Part shown: one piece after another, positions 9,715-21,955 of the stretch | Layout of the letters: every line of letters begins with the position of its first letter | How positions within the stretch are numbered: the first letter of the stretch is position 1 | Assembly: GCF_036321145.2 (NCBI RefSeq) | Contig: NC_086237.1 | Coordinates: 37,936,337 to 38,000,336, forward strand | Reading direction: 5' to 3' | Length of the DNA stretch: 64,000 nt | DNA from: Pelmatolapia mariae | Lineage: Eukaryota; Chordata; Actinopteri; Cichliformes; Cichlidae | Notes under the pieces: generated by a model | The model's database searches: none | What the model was told of the DNA's origin: nothing | The model's input: the letters and a program-made list of their open reading frames with translations, nothing else | Position numbers and translations under genes: made by a program

Positions 9715-10020
9715 CATGCGCAACAGGGGAGTGCGTTTTTAAAACGCCCCCCTGTGGCTGAATTTTTTTTTACAATATCAACAAACTGTCCGTGTTTCAG
9801 GCGCTCGATCCCTTAACCCTTGTGCGCCCTGGACCAAAAAAAAAAAAAAAATGGGAGGGGGGGGTCACACAGACCCCGGCAGCGCAGACCCAGGTCTCGT
9901 CGCGAAACAGGGCCCCGGCTCGGGGTGGGGGCGGATGGGGGTCAGGTGGACCCCCTGCTATAGCGGGTCTCGTCACAGCGTCGGACAAAGGCACCTAATC
10001 GGCTGTAACCCTCCATCGAT
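9715..10020. repeat. Short inverted repeat and homopolymer-rich junction block
   Basis: GGGGAGTGCGTTTTTAAAACGCCCCCCTG near 9725-9755 is an imperfect hairpin around a TTTTTAAAA core. It is followed by an A run and G run at 9835-9863 and a GC-rich block with TGGACCCCCTGC. In right-hand copies the same block reads as C12 T CCC T16. The 5' edge of the 21.8-kb duplication unit (36983) falls in this block. Confidence 0.6.
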
Positions 10021-10079
10021 CGGGTAAGTTACGATGGCAAACCTTGGGGTCTGGAGGGACCCCCAAGCGCCAAGGCAAC

Positions 10080-11148
10080 AACTCTCAACTTCACATCATC
10101 ATCTTCATCATCATCATCATCGTCTCCTTCTCGAGAGTGTTCACGTAAACCGGCCTCAGTGAGGACCTCGGACTCTCCCTGCCTGCTAGTCCTCCTACCT
10201 CCTTCCTCTTGGTTCTCCTGCTCCTCGCAGGGTAGGGCTTAGCCTTACGGGCCCCGGGTTACGCGTAAACCGGCCTAAGTGAGGACCTCGGACGCCTCCT
10301 GCATCCCAGTCCTCCTACCTCCTGCTCCTCGGTTCTCCTGCTCCTCGCAGGGTAGGGCTTAGCCTTACGGGCCCCGGGTTACGCGTAAACCGGCCTAAGT
10401 GAGGACCTCGGACCTTCCATGCCTGCTGTTCCTCCTTCCTCCTTCTGCTCCATTCTCCTGCTCCTCGAAGGCGAGCACCTTGCCGGATGGGCCCCGGTTT
10501 ATGCATAAACCGGCCTAAGTGAGGACTGGGGTAGCTCTCTACTCCGTGGGTACTCTGTGACCACTTAGTAATGGCGATGGGGTATTTCGCAACCCCAATG
10601 CACGTTCGTAAGTTACGATGGGAAACACTGGGGTTTGGAAGGACCCCCAAGCGCCACGGCAACAACTCTCAACTTCATATCATCATCTTCATCATCATCA
10701 TCATCATCATCGTCTCCTTCTCGGCAGTGTTCGCGTAAACCAGCCTAAGTGGGGACCTCGGACTCTCCCTGCCTGCTAGTCCTCCTACCTCCTTCTGCTC
10801 CGTTCTGCTGCTCCTCGAAGGCAAGCACCTTGTCGGATGGGCCCCGGGTTATGCGTAAACCGGCCTAAGTGAGGACCTCGGATTCTCCCTGCCTCCAAGT
10901 CCTCCTTCCTCCTTCTGTTCCATTCTCCTGCTCCTCACAGGGGAGCGTTTAGCCGGATTGGCCTCGGGTTACGCGTAAACCGGCCTTCGAGAGGAGCAGG
11001 GATGTTCTCTACTCCACGATTACTATGGGGTCAAAGCGTACCCACGATGGGGTATTTCGCCACCCCAATACACATTCGTGAGTTACGATGGCAAACACTG
11101 GGGTCCGGAGAGACCCCGAACCGCCGGAGGAAACAACTCTCAACTTCA

Positions 11149-11194
<46 letters not shown>

Positions 11195-11567
11195 GTCGTC
11201 TCCTTCTCGGCAGTGTTCGCGTAAACGGGCCTAAGTGAGGACCTCGGACTCTCCCTGCCTCCAAGTCCTCCTTCCTCCTTCTGCTCCGTTCTCCTGCTCC
11301 TCACAGGGGAGCGTTTAGCCGGATGGGCCTCGGGTTACACGTAAACCGGCCTTCGAGAGGAGCAGGGATGTTTTCAACTCCACGATTACTATGGGGTCAA
11401 AGTGTACCCACGATGGGGTATTTCGCAACCCCAATACACATTCGTGAGTTACGATGGCAAACACTGGGGTCTGGAGAGACCCCGAACCGCCATTCGTGAG
11501 TTACGATGGCAAACACTGGGGTCCGGAGGGACCCCGAACCGCCGGAGGAAACAACTCTCAACTTTAG

Positions 11568-11603
<36 letters not shown>

Positions 11604-11982
11604 GTCGTCGTCGTCTCCTTCTCGGCAGTGTTCGCGTAAATGGCCCTAAGTGAGGACCTCGGACTCTCCCTGCCTCCAAGTCCTCCTTCCTCCTTCTGCT
11701 CCGTTCTCCTGCTCCTCACAGGGGAGCGTTTAGCCGGATGGGCCTCGGGTTACGCGTAAAACGGCCTTCGACAGGAGCAGGGATGTTCTCTACTCCACGA
11801 TTACTATGGGGTCAAAGCGTACCCACGATGGGGTATTTCGCAACCCCAATACACATTCGTAAGTTACGATGGCAAACACTGGGGTCTGGAGGGACCCCGA
11901 ACCGCCATTCGAAAGTTACGATGGCAAACACTGGGGTCCGGAGGGACCCCGAACCGCCGGAGCAAACAACTCTCAACTTCAG

Positions 11983-12019
<37 letters not shown>

Positions 12020-12178
12020 ATGTCTCCTTCTCGGCAGTGTTCGCGTAAACCGGCCTAAGTGAGGACCTCGGACTCTCCCTGCCTCTCCATCCTGCGACCT
12101 CCTTCTGCTCCGTTCTCCTGCTCCTCGCAGGTGAGCGCTTTGCCGGATGGGCCTCGGGTTACGCGTAAATGGGCCTAA
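10080..12178 (+). repeat. Mini-intron/mini-exon tandem array with (CAT)n exons, copy 1
   Basis: Exact blocks can be laid out. Intron-like blocks of 72 bp at 10159-10230, 10279-10350, 10399-10470, 10749-10820, 10869-10940, 11235-11306, 11650-11721 and 12059-12130 each start GTGAGG or GTGGGG and end in a pyrimidine tract plus CAG or AAG. Between them are exon-like blocks of 48 bp (10231-10278, 10351-10398, 10471-10518, 10821-10868, 12131-12178), open in the phase that a shared G would complete, giving about 16 residues such as VGLSLTGPGLRVNRPK. A 294-bp block (10941-11234) keeps the same phase and contains a (CAT)n tract read as poly-His. Later CAT blocks (11307-11649, 11722-12058) carry a roughly 50-bp duplication that breaks the frame. 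It may be an amplified exon-intron pair; transcription is unknown. Confidence 0.7.
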
Positions 12179-13665
12179 GTGAGGACCTCGGGCTCTCCGT
12201 TGCTCCTCGTCTTCCTTGCTCCTTCTCCATCATTCTCCTGCGCCTCGCTAGTGAAAGAGCAGCTGTTTGGTCTGCCTATTACGCGAACACCATCCTCCGT
12301 TTGGACTTCAGACACTCCTTGCCTCCTCCTCATCCTTGCTCCCTCTACATCATTCAGATGCTCCTCGCTAGCGTACGCTTAGGTCTCCGGAGGGCCGGTT
12401 TCGCGAACACCCCCCTTCGGTGAGGACCTCGGGCTTTCCGTGCCTCCGTGTCCTCCTTGCTTTCTCTCCATCATTCTCAAGTGCCTCGCTAGTGAAAGCG
12501 CAGCTGTTTGGCCTGCCCATTACGCGAACACCGCCCTCTGTTTATGCTCCTCGCTAGCATACGCTTATGTCTGCGGAGGGCCGGTTTCGCGAACACCCCC
12601 TTCGGTGAGGACCTCGGGATCTCCGTTGCTCCGCGTCCTCCTTGCTCCTTCTCCTTCGTTCTCATGCGCCTCGCTAGTGAAAGCGCAGCTGTTTGGCCTG
12701 CCCATTACGCGAACACCGCCCTCTGTTTATGCTCCTCGCTAGCATACGCTTATGTCTGCGGAGGGCCGGTTTCGCGAACACCCCCTTCGGTGAGGACCTC
12801 GGGATCTCCGTTGCTCCGCGTCCTCCTTGCTCCTTCTCCTTCGTTCTCATGCGCCTCGCTAGTGAAAGAGAAGCTGTTTGGCCTGCCTAGTACACGAACA
12901 CCGCCCTCGGTTTATGCTCCTCGCGAGAGTGGGCTGAGGTCTGCGGAGGGCCTATTACGCGAACACCGCCCTCCAGTTGGACCTCGGGCTCTCCGTTGCT
13001 CCTCGTCCTCCTTGCTCCCTCTACATCCTTCTCAAGCGCCTCACACCGCCCTCCGTTTATGCTCCTCGCTAGCGTACGCTTATGTCTGCGGAGGGCCGGT
13101 TTCTTGAACACCGCCATCGGTGAGGACCTCTGGATCTCCTTTGCTCCTCGTCCTCCCTGCTCCCTCTCCTTTGTTCTCAAGTGCCTCGCTAGTGAAAGCG
13201 AAGCTGTTTTGCCTGCCTATTACGTGAACACCGCCCTCCAGTTGGACCTCGGGCTCTCCGTGTCTCCTCCTCCTCCTTGCTCCCTCTCATTGTTCTCAAG
13301 TGCCTCGCTAGTGAAAGAGCAGCCGTTTGGCCTACCCATTACGTGAACATGGCCCTCCATTTATGCTCCTCGCGAGCGTACGCTTAGGCCTGCGGATGGC
13401 CGGTTTCGCGAACACCGCCCTCTAGTTGGACCTCGGGCTCTCCGTTTCTCCTCGTACTCCTTCCTCCCTCTACATCTTTCTCAAGCGCCTCGCTAGTGAA
13501 AGAGCAGCTCTGTGGCCTGCCTACTACGCGAACACCGCCCTCCGTTTGGACTTCAGACACTCCTTGCCTCCTCCTCATCCTTGCTCCCTCTACATCGTTC
13601 TCAAGTGCCTCGGTAGCGTACGCTTAGGTCTGCGGAGGGCGGGTTACGCGAACACCACCATTTTT
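12179..13665 (+). repeat. 120-bp mini-exon-like tandem array, copy 2
   Basis: Continues the previous array with 73-bp intron-like and 47-48-bp exon-like blocks, for example 12179-12251, 12252-12298, 12299-12371 and 12372-12419. Further on, many units have lost the intron-like core (about 20 bp left) and donor sites decay. The exon-like consensus VRLCLRRAGFANTPF lines up with VGLSLTGPGLRVNRP of the CAT array, so both arrays share one ancestor. It leads directly towards the GIMAP-like exon at 13982. Confidence 0.75.
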
Positions 13666-13685
13666 GAGGAACCCAGTACCTCCTA

Positions 13686-13740
13686 CACACACACACACAC
13701 ACACCCACACACAGACACACACACACACACACACACACAC
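13686..13740. repeat. (CA)n microsatellite, copy 2
   Basis: A CA run with CCCA and CAGA interruptions, longer than at 926. The stretch 13741-13981 matches 968-1208 and holds no clear gene. Confidence 0.9.
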
Positions 13741-13981
13741 GAGGCAGTGAGGAGGAGAAGGAGGTTGTTGCTACGCCTGCATCGCGAAACCAGGGCTCAT
13801 TGTGTGCACGCCCGGAGTAGCTACGGGGAAACACGTGGGACAACCGACCAGTTTGGGGTCATGGTTTATTCAACGCGTATTTTTGGTGTGGTTTAACTTG
13901 GTAATCTGATCTGAAAGACTTTCCCTGAATGTGCCTTAATTTCACCTCTTTTTCCTTTCTCCTTTTCTTAGCTTACTGAAA

Positions 13982-14497
13982 ATGTTGGCGACCAAAGGCC
14001 GGATTCAGGGACGTGTGCTGCTTGTGCTACTCGCGTTACGTGGGCAAACTGCTCGCTGTCATCATCGATACAAAGGTAAAGTGCAATCCCAGGGTTGTGT
14101 GCTGCTTGTGGTACTCGCTTTATGTAGACAAACTGCTTGCTGTCAACATCGATACAAAGATAACAAAAGAATAGCCTAGTGTAACGTAGTGTTTCATGTT
14201 TTGTTTTGTTTTTTTCTAGAATGATTCAAATGTAACCATCGTTTCCCCAACCCCGCAGGCTCTGCGACCCGTGAAGAACTGAGACTCCTTCTGGTCGGTA
14301 TAACAGGCTCGAGAAAGAGTGCGTCCGGAAACACCATCCTGGGGGATGCGTACGCTTTCAAAGAGGACGTTTCGCCCGAGTCTCTCACCGACAGCTGTCT
14401 CAGAAAAGAGGCAGAGGGCGACAAACTGGTGGGAGAGGATGTGGTGAAAATCGGCCAGCTGCGGCTGGTCACAGAGTGTTACAAAGGAGATTACTGA
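13982..14497 (+). CDS. GIMAP/AIG1-like GTPase fragment, copy 2
   Basis: Offset from copy 1 by exactly 12773 bp over the whole gene. Exon 1 is 13982-14075 and exon 2 is 14259-14497, with the same splice sites and stop. The P-loop differs: GKT reads GIT (AAA to ATA), and Trp near the end reads Arg. With Arg already in place of the P-loop Gly, nucleotide binding is improbable, which supports a decaying fragment. Confidence 0.5.
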
Positions 14498-14816
14498 GAT
14501 TCATTTGTAACAAAAGGCTGATTCTTTCAATGCACGCATCCTACGGTGAGATTTATATCATGTATTCACAGCCACCAGAGGCGCTGTACAGCACCGAGTG
14601 CCTGAAACACAGACAGTTTGTTGATATTTTTTTAATGTAAACCTTCTTTTTTTTTCATGTAAACCTGTTCTTGACATATCTACTGAGATTCGTTTGTCTT
14701 GAAAGGCTGATTCAACCCCGTTGTTGACTTTTATTTTGCCTTCCAGATTGCCTCAGTTGTATCGTGAGTGTAATTTCAAATAAAATAAAATAAAACTCAG
14801 AAGCATCTGTGTGTTG

Positions 14817-14847
14817 TATTCTTCTTCTTCTTCTTCTTCTTCTTCTT

Positions 14848-14879
<32 letters not shown>

Positions 14880-14900
14880 CATTATTATTATTATTATTGT
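14817..14900. repeat. (CTT)n/(ATT)n microsatellite, copy 2
   Basis: Same compound microsatellite as 2046-2132 with more CTT and fewer ATT units. The stretch 14498-14816 matches 1725-2045. Confidence 0.9.
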
Positions 14901-15061
14901 GATTATGCTTCATTTTCATGTGCTGGGGTATCAATGACCCCCATGGTGCCACAGCAGCTTCTGTGCGTGGTCCCCAAGTGCTACGTTTTCTTTCCCGATC
15001 CCCTGACGAACCCATTAGAATCGCTCTGGGGCACTCTTCGACCCCAAATGATCATTCTGGG

Positions 15062-16848
15062 TTTTTTTAACATTTTCATTCACCGGTCTCTACTGAGGTT
15101 GGGGTACTCTGGGACCCCCGGGGTCTGGGGCTGCCCCGAAGGGAAGCATGAGGGTTAACATTTTCATTCACCGGTCTCTACTGAGGGTGGGGTACTCTGA
15201 GACCCCCGGGGTCTGGGGCTGCCCCAAAGGGGAGCATGAGGGTTAACAGCGGCCTCCCATGGACGAACGCCATAGAGCCTGCCCGAAACTAGGAGAAAAA
15301 TTGAAACGGGAGTGGCATCCGGGGAGGGAAACGTGGGTGTACGGGGCGCGGGAGCCAACCCTGATGCACGGCCTGTGAAATACGACCCAGTGGAGAAGGC
15401 GACGTGAGAGGATAGTGCTTGTATTACGCGAAACTCCCTGGCTTGTGGAGGACAGATGTGTGATAAGCATGAACACAGGCTCATGAACACAGGCTCATGA
15501 ACACAAGCTCATGAACACAGGCGCAGGTCTCATGGAGAGGGTCTGAAATTGAGTCTCATGTGCTGAATAAAAAAAAAAAAAACAAATTAGGCAAGGTGAA
15601 ATTGTAGGCCGGGAGTGATATTGGGTTGGTTCTGTTTTTTTTGGGGGGGGGGTTGTGCAAAACACACACGGAACAGAGTGTGGTGGAGGCTGGGACACGG
15701 ACAGAGCACAGCTTTCGTGTAGCTTGCGTGTCGCTTCACCGTATTGTCTGTTACCACACGCGGGAGCCAACCCTGATGCGCGGCCTGTGAAATACGACCC
15801 AGTGGAGAAGGCGACGTGAGAGGATAGCGCTTGTATTACGCGAAACTCCCTGGCTTGTGGAGGACAGATGTGTGATAAGCATGAACACAGGCTCATGAAC
15901 ACAGGCTCATGAACACAAGCTCATGAACACAGGCGCAGGTCTCATGGAGAGGGTCTGAAATTGAGTCTCATGCGCTGAATAAAAAAAAAATAACAAAAAC
16001 AAATTAAGCAAGGTGAAATTGTATGCAATCTTTATATATGCAGGGCAGTGAAATATCACAAAGTACAATGCTGACTAGTACAACAAGTAACATTAGGCCG
16101 GGATTGATATTGGGTTGGTTTTTTTTGGGGGGGGGGGGGGGGGGGGGGTGTTGTGCAAAACACACACGGAACAGAGTGTGGTGGAGGCTGGGACACGGAC
16201 AGAGCACAGCTTTCGCGTAGCTTGCGTGTCGCTTCACCGTATTGTCTGTTACCACACGCGGGAGCCAACCCTGATGCGCGGCCTGTGAAATACGACCCAG
16301 TGGAGAAGGCGACGTGAGAGGATAGCGCTTGTATTACGCGAAACTCCCTGGCTTGTGGAGGACAGATGTGTGATAAGCATGAACACAGGCTCATGAACAC
16401 AGGCTCATGAACACAAGCCCATGAACACAGGCGCAGGTCTCATGGAGAGGGTCTGAAATTGAGTCTCATGCGCTGAATAAAAAAAAAAATAACAAAAACA
16501 AATTAAGCAAGGTAAAATTGTATGCAATCTTTATATATGCAGGGCAGTGAAATATCACAAAGTACAATGCTGACTAGTACAACAAGTAACATTAGGCCGG
16601 GATTGATAATGGGTTGTTTTTTTTGGGGGGGGGGGTGTTGTGCAAAACACACACGGAACAGAGTGTGTTGGAGGCTGGGCGACGGACAGAGCACAGCTTT
16701 CGCGTAGCTTGCGTGTCGCTTCACTGTATTGTCTGTTACCACACGCGGGAGCCAACCCTGATGCTCGGCCTGTGAAATGCGACCCAGGGGTACTCTGGGA
16801 CCCCCGGGGTCCGGAGCTGCCCCGAAGGGGAGCACGAGGGTTTTCCCG
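15062..16848 (-). repeat. 88-bp duplication and three 490-bp modules, copy 2
   Basis: Contains the 88-bp pair (15067-15243), then modules running about 15490-15900, 15900-16390 and 16390-16848. Poly-G tracts differ strongly: about 9, more than 20 (16128-16148) and about 11. It ends in the GGGACCCCCGGGGTC hairpin and passes into the minisatellite at about 16848. Confidence 0.75.
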
Positions 16849-17567
16849 ACCGAGAGTCCCGACCGAGAGAGTTTTCCCGACCGAGAGTCCCGACCGAGAA
16901 AGTTTTCCCGACCGAGAGTCCCGACCGAGAGTCCCGACCGAGAAAGTTTTCCCGACCGAGAGTCCCGACCGAGAGAGTTTTCCCGACCGAGAGTCCCGAC
17001 CGAGAGACTTTTCCCGACCGAGAGAGTTTTCCCGACCGAGAGTCCAAATGAGGAAGTTTTCAAACAGGCAGTGTGTTTCACAAACTCAGGCTGGTATTTT
17101 CAGATCAGCTGCCATTTTCATTGTTTCATTTTATCATGGGTATGTGAAATGTTGTGCCGTGGTTCATCTTACACAATGATGATTGCTAAGCCAGATATGA
17201 GTCCTGAACGCCACACAGGCATTTGTAGGAAATCATGGTCAACTTTTGTATCTGTATCGTTTTTAACATTGTAAAAGCTGTAAAATGTAGATGAATGTGT
17301 TGAGAATAATAAAAAAAACGAAATCCAAAGTATAACATTGACTTGACATTTATTTCTTTTGCATCACACAAAATCCATGCCATTTCACGTACATTACACA
17401 GAATCCATGAAAATGGGAAAGTTTTCCCGACCGAGAAAGTTTTCCCGACCGAGAGTCCCGACCGAGAGAGTTTTCCCGACCGAGAGTCCCGACCGAAAAA
17501 GTTTTCCCGACCGAGAGTCCCGACCGAGAGACTTTTCCCGACCGAGAGTCCCGACCGAGAAAGGTCG
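16848..17567. repeat. Minisatellite and spacer at the inversion point
   Basis: A minisatellite block, one 350-bp spacer (about 17045-17420), and a second minisatellite block that ends abruptly at GAGAAAGGTCGGTCGGG (about 17558-17574), where plus-strand units give way to reverse-complement units. This is the loop between inverted modules: 16522 pairs with 17895 with the sum 34417. Confidence 0.85.
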
Positions 17568-18266
17568 GTCGGGAAAACCCTCGTGCTCCCCTTCGGGGCA
17601 GCTCCGGACCCCGGGGGTCCCAGAGTACCCCTGGGTCGCATTTCACAGGCCGAGCATCAGGGTTGGCTCCCGCGTGTGGTAACAGACAATACAGTGAAGC
17701 GACACGCAAGTTACGCGAAAGCTGTGCTCTGTCCGTCGCCCAGCCTCCAACACACTCTGTTCCGTGTGTGTTTTGCACAACACCCCCCCCCCAAAAAAAA
17801 CAACCCATTATCAATCCCGGCCTAATGTTACTTGTTGTACTAGTCAGCATTGTACTTTGTGATATTTCACTGCCCTGCATATATAAAGATTGCATACAAT
17901 TTTACCTTGCTTAATTTGTTTTTGTTATTTTTTTTTTATTCAGCGCATGAGACTCAATTTCAGACCCTCTCCATGAGACCTGCGCCTGTGTTCATGGGCT
18001 TGTGTTCATGAGCCTGTGTTCATGAGCCTGTGTTCATGCTTATCACACATCTGTCCTCCACAAGCCAGGGAGTTTCGCGTAATACAAGCGCTAACCTCTC
18101 ACGTCGCCTTCTCCACTGGGTCGTATTTCACAGGCCGCGCATCAGGGTTGGCTCCTGCGTGTGGTAACAGACAATACGGTGAAGCGACACGCAAGCTACG
18201 CGAAAGCTGTGCTCTGTCCGTGTCCCAGCCTCCACCACACTCTGTTCCGTGTGTGTTTTGCACAAC

Positions 18267-18297
<31 letters not shown>

Positions 18298-18592
18298 AAC
18301 CAACCCAATATCAATCCCGGCCTAATGTTACTTGTTGTACTAGTCAGCATTGTACTTTGTGATATTTCACTGCCCTGCATATATAAAGATTGCATACAAT
18401 TTCACCTTGCTTAATTTGTTTTTGTTATTTTTTTTTTTATTCAGCGCATGAGACTCAATTTCAGACCCTCTCCATGAGACCTGCGCCTGTGTTCATGAGC
18501 TTGTGTTCATGAGCCTGTGTTCATGAGCCTGTGTTCATGCTTATCCCACATCTGTCCTCCACAAGCCAGGGAGTTTCGCGTAATACAAGCGC
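17568..18592 (+). repeat. Two 490-bp modules after the inversion
   Basis: Reverse complement of about 15820-16848. The second module is cut at TAATACAAGCGCT (18592), where the minisatellite begins instead of ATCCTCTCACGTCG. The same truncation occurs near 44390 and 47201, so this joint was copied. Confidence 0.8.
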
Positions 18593-19920
18593 TCTCGGTC
18601 GGGACTCTCGGTCGGGAAAACTTTCTCGGTCGGGACTCTCGGTCGGGAAAACTCTCTCGGTCGGGACTCTCGGTCGGGAAAAGTCTCTCGGTCGGGACTC
18701 TCGGTCGGGAAAACTTTCTCGGTCGGGACTCTCGGTCGGGAAAACTTTCTCGGTCGGGAAAACTTTCCCATTTTCATGGATTCTGTGTAATGTACGTGAA
18801 ATGGCATGGATTTTGTGTGATGCAAAAGAAATAAATGTCAAGTCAAAGTTATACTTTGGATTTCGTTTTTTTAATTATTCTCAACACATTCATCTACATT
18901 TTACATCTTTTACAATGTTAAAAACGATACAGATACAAAAGTTGACCATGATTTCCTACAAATGCCTGTGTGGCGTTCAGGACTCATATCTGGCTTAGCA
19001 ATCATCATTGTGTAAGATGAACCACGGCACTTCACATACCCATGATAAAATGAAACAATGAAAATGACAGCTGATCTGAAAATACCAGCCTGAGTTTGTG
19101 AAACACACTGCCTGTTTGAAAACTTCCTCATTTTGACTCTCGGTCGGGAAAACTTTCTCGGTCGGGACTCTCGGTCGGGAAAAGTCTCTCGGTCGGGACT
19201 CTCGGTCGGGAAAACTTTTTCGGTCGGGACTCTCGGTCGGGAAAACTCTCTCGGTCGGGACTCTCGGTCGGGAAAACTTTCTCGGTCGGGAAAACTTTCC
19301 CATTTTCATGGATTCTGTGTAATGTACGTGAAATGGCATGGATTTTGTGTGATGCAAAAGAAATAAATGTCAAGTCAAAGTTATACTTTGGATTTCGTTT
19401 TTTTTATTATTCTCAACACATTCATCTACATTTTACAGCTTTTACAATGTTAAAAACGATACAGATACAAAAGTTGACCATGATTTCCTACAAATGCCTG
19501 TGTGGCGTTCAGGACTCATATCTGGCTTAGCAATCATCATTGTGTAAGATGAACCACGGCACAACATTTCACATACCCATGATAAAATGAAACAATGAAA
19601 ATGGCAGCTGATCTGAAAATACCAGCCTGAGTTTGTGAAACACACTGCCTGTTTGAAAACTTCCTCATTTGGACTCTCGGTCGGGAAAACTCTCTCGGTC
19701 GGGAAAAGTCTCTCGGTCGGGACTCTCGGTCGGGAAAAGTCTCTCGGTCGGGACTCTCGGTCGGGAAAACTTTCTCGGTCGGGACTCTCGGTCGGGACTC
19801 TCGGTCGGGAAAACTTTCTCGGTCGGGACTCTCGGTCGGGACTCTCGGTCGGGAAAACTTTCTCGGTCGGGACTCTCGGTCGGGAAAACTCTCTCGGTCG
19901 GGACTCTCGGTCGGGAAAAC
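18593..19920 (-). repeat. Minisatellite and two spacers, reversed
   Basis: Three CTCGGTCGGG blocks separated by two 350-bp spacers (about 18770-19135 and 19305-19672). It has no counterpart in the left arm at this position, which is why the two arms differ in length. All long ORFs here are products of the stop-free repeat. Confidence 0.85.
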
Positions 19921-21665
19921 CCTCGTGCTCCCCTTCGGGGCAGCTCCGGACCCCGGGGGTCCCAGAGTACCCCTGGGTCGCATTTCACAGGCCGAGCATC
20001 AGGGTTGGCTCCCGCGTGTGGTAACAGACAATACAGTGAAGCGACACGCAAGCTACGCGAAAGCTGTGCTCTGTCCGTCGCCCAGCCTCCAACACACTCT
20101 GTTCCGTGTGTGTTTTGCACAACACCCCCCCCCCCCCAAAAAAAACAACCCATTATCAATCCCGGCCTAATGTTACTTGTTGTACTAGTCAGCATTGTAC
20201 TTTGTGATATTTCACTGCCCTGCATATATAAAGATTGCATACAATTTTACCTTGCTTAATTTGTTTTTGTTATTTTTTTTTTTATTCAGCGCATGAGACT
20301 CAATTTCAGACCCTCTCCATGAGACCTGCGCCTGTGTTCATGGGCTTGTGTTCATGAGCCTGTGTTCATGAGCCTGTGTTCATGCTTATCACACATCTGT
20401 CCTCCACAAGCCAGGGAGTTTCGCGTAATACAAGCGCTATCCTCTCACGTCGCCTTCTCCACTGGGTCGTATTTCACAGGCCGCGCATCAGGGTTGGCTC
20501 CCGCGTGTGGTAACAGACAATACGGTGAAGCGACACGCAAGCTACGCGAAAGCTGTGCTCTGTCCGTGTCCCAGCCTCCACCACACTCTGTTCCGTGTGT
20601 GTTTTGCACAACCCCCCCCCCAAAAAAAACAGAACCAACCCAATATCACTCCCGGCCTACAATTTCACCTTGCCTAATTTGTTTTTTTTTTTTTTATTCA
20701 GCGCATGAGACTCAATTTCAGACCCTCTCCATGAGACCTGCGCCTGTGTTCATGAGCTTGTGTTCATGAGCCTGTGTTCATGAGCCTGTGTTCATGCTTA
20801 TCACACATCTGTCCTCCACAAGCCAGGGAGTTTCGCGTAATACAAGCGCTATCCTCTCACGTCGCCTTCTCCACTGGGTCGTATTTCACAGGCCGCGCAT
20901 CAGGGTTGGCTCCCGCGTGTGGTAACAGACAATACGGTGAAGCGACACGCAAGCTACGCGAAAGCTGTGCTCTGTCCGTGTCCCAGCCTCCACCACACTC
21001 TGTTCCGTGTGTGTTTTGCACAACACCCCCCCCCCAAAAAAACCAACCCAATATCAATCCCGGCCTAATGTTACTTGTTGTACTAGTCAGCATTGTACTT
21101 TGTGATATTTCACTACCCTGCATATATAAAGATTGCATACAATTTCACCTTGCTTAATTTGTTTTTGTTATTTTTTTTTTTATTCAGCGCATGAGACTCA
21201 ATTTCAGACCCTCTCCATGAGACCTGCGCCTGTGTTCATGAGCTTGTGTTCATGAGCCTGTGTTCATGAGCCTGTGTTCATGCTTATCACACATCTGTCC
21301 TCCACAAGCCAGGGAGTTTCGCGTAATACAAGCACTATCCTCTCACGTCGCCTTCTCCACTGGGTCGTATTTCACAGGCCGTGCATCAGGGTTGGCTCCC
21401 GCGCCCCGTACACCCACGTTTCCCTCCCCGGATGCCACTCCCGTTTCAATTTTTCTCCTAGTTTCGGGCAGGCTCTATGGCGTTCGTCCATGGGAGGCCG
21501 CTGTTAACCCTCATGCTCCCCTTCGGGGCAGCCCCAGACCCCGGGGGTCTCAGAGTACCCCACCCTCAGTAGAGACCGGTGAATGAAAATGTTAACCCTC
21601 ATGCTTCCCTTCGGGGCAGCCCCAGACCCCGGGGGTCCCAGAGTACCCCAACCTCAGTAGAGACC
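19920..21665 (+). repeat. Three 490-bp modules and 88-bp duplication, right arm
   Basis: Modules at about 19920-20410, 20410-20820 and 20820-21300, then the 88-bp pair at about 21505-21680. The best-formed module has TATATAAAG at 21123-21131, followed 56 bp later by a T-rich tract ending TTTATTCAG at 21187. Confidence 0.75.
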
Positions 21666-21853
21666 GGTGAATGAAAATGTTAAAAAAAACCAGAATGATC
21701 ATTTGGGGTCGAAGAGTGCCCCAGAGCGATTCTAATGGGTTCGTCAGGGGATCGGGAAAGAAAACGTAGCACTTGGGGACCACGCACAGAAGCTGCTGTG
21801 GCACCATGGGGGTCATTGATACCCCAGTACATGAAAATGAAGCATAATCACAA

Positions 21854-21870
21854 TAATAATAATAATAATG

Positions 21871-21935
<65 letters not shown>

Positions 21936-21955
21936 AAGAAGAAGAAGAAGAAGAA
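21854..21955. repeat. (AAT)n/(AAG)n microsatellite, right arm
   Basis: The longest of the four copies of the compound microsatellite, written in reverse complement. Confidence 0.9.

Larger units (their letters stand above)
8584..16848 (+). repeat. Left arm of the large inverted repeat
   Basis: Positions pair with the right arm by constant sums: 36645 for 8584-9711 with 26934-28061, and 36774 for 11002-14497 with 22277-25772. The change in sum reflects small indels inside the CAT array and poly-G tracts. The arm includes the gene A scrap, the small ORFs, both arrays, the GIMAP-like fragment and the modules. Only scattered single-base differences are visible by eye. Confidence 0.9.

Noticed and set aside
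11002..11238. Poly-His protein from the CAT array as a stand-alone gene
   Set aside because: The His run is a trinucleotide tract of variable length, read as poly-Ser in other copies. It is discussed only as part of the mini-exon pattern.
20774..21157. ORF of about 127 codons in the 490-bp modules (MFMSLCSCLS onward)
   Set aside because: It starts within a 14-bp tandem motif, crosses a variable poly-C tract that shifts the frame between copies, and shows no domain.
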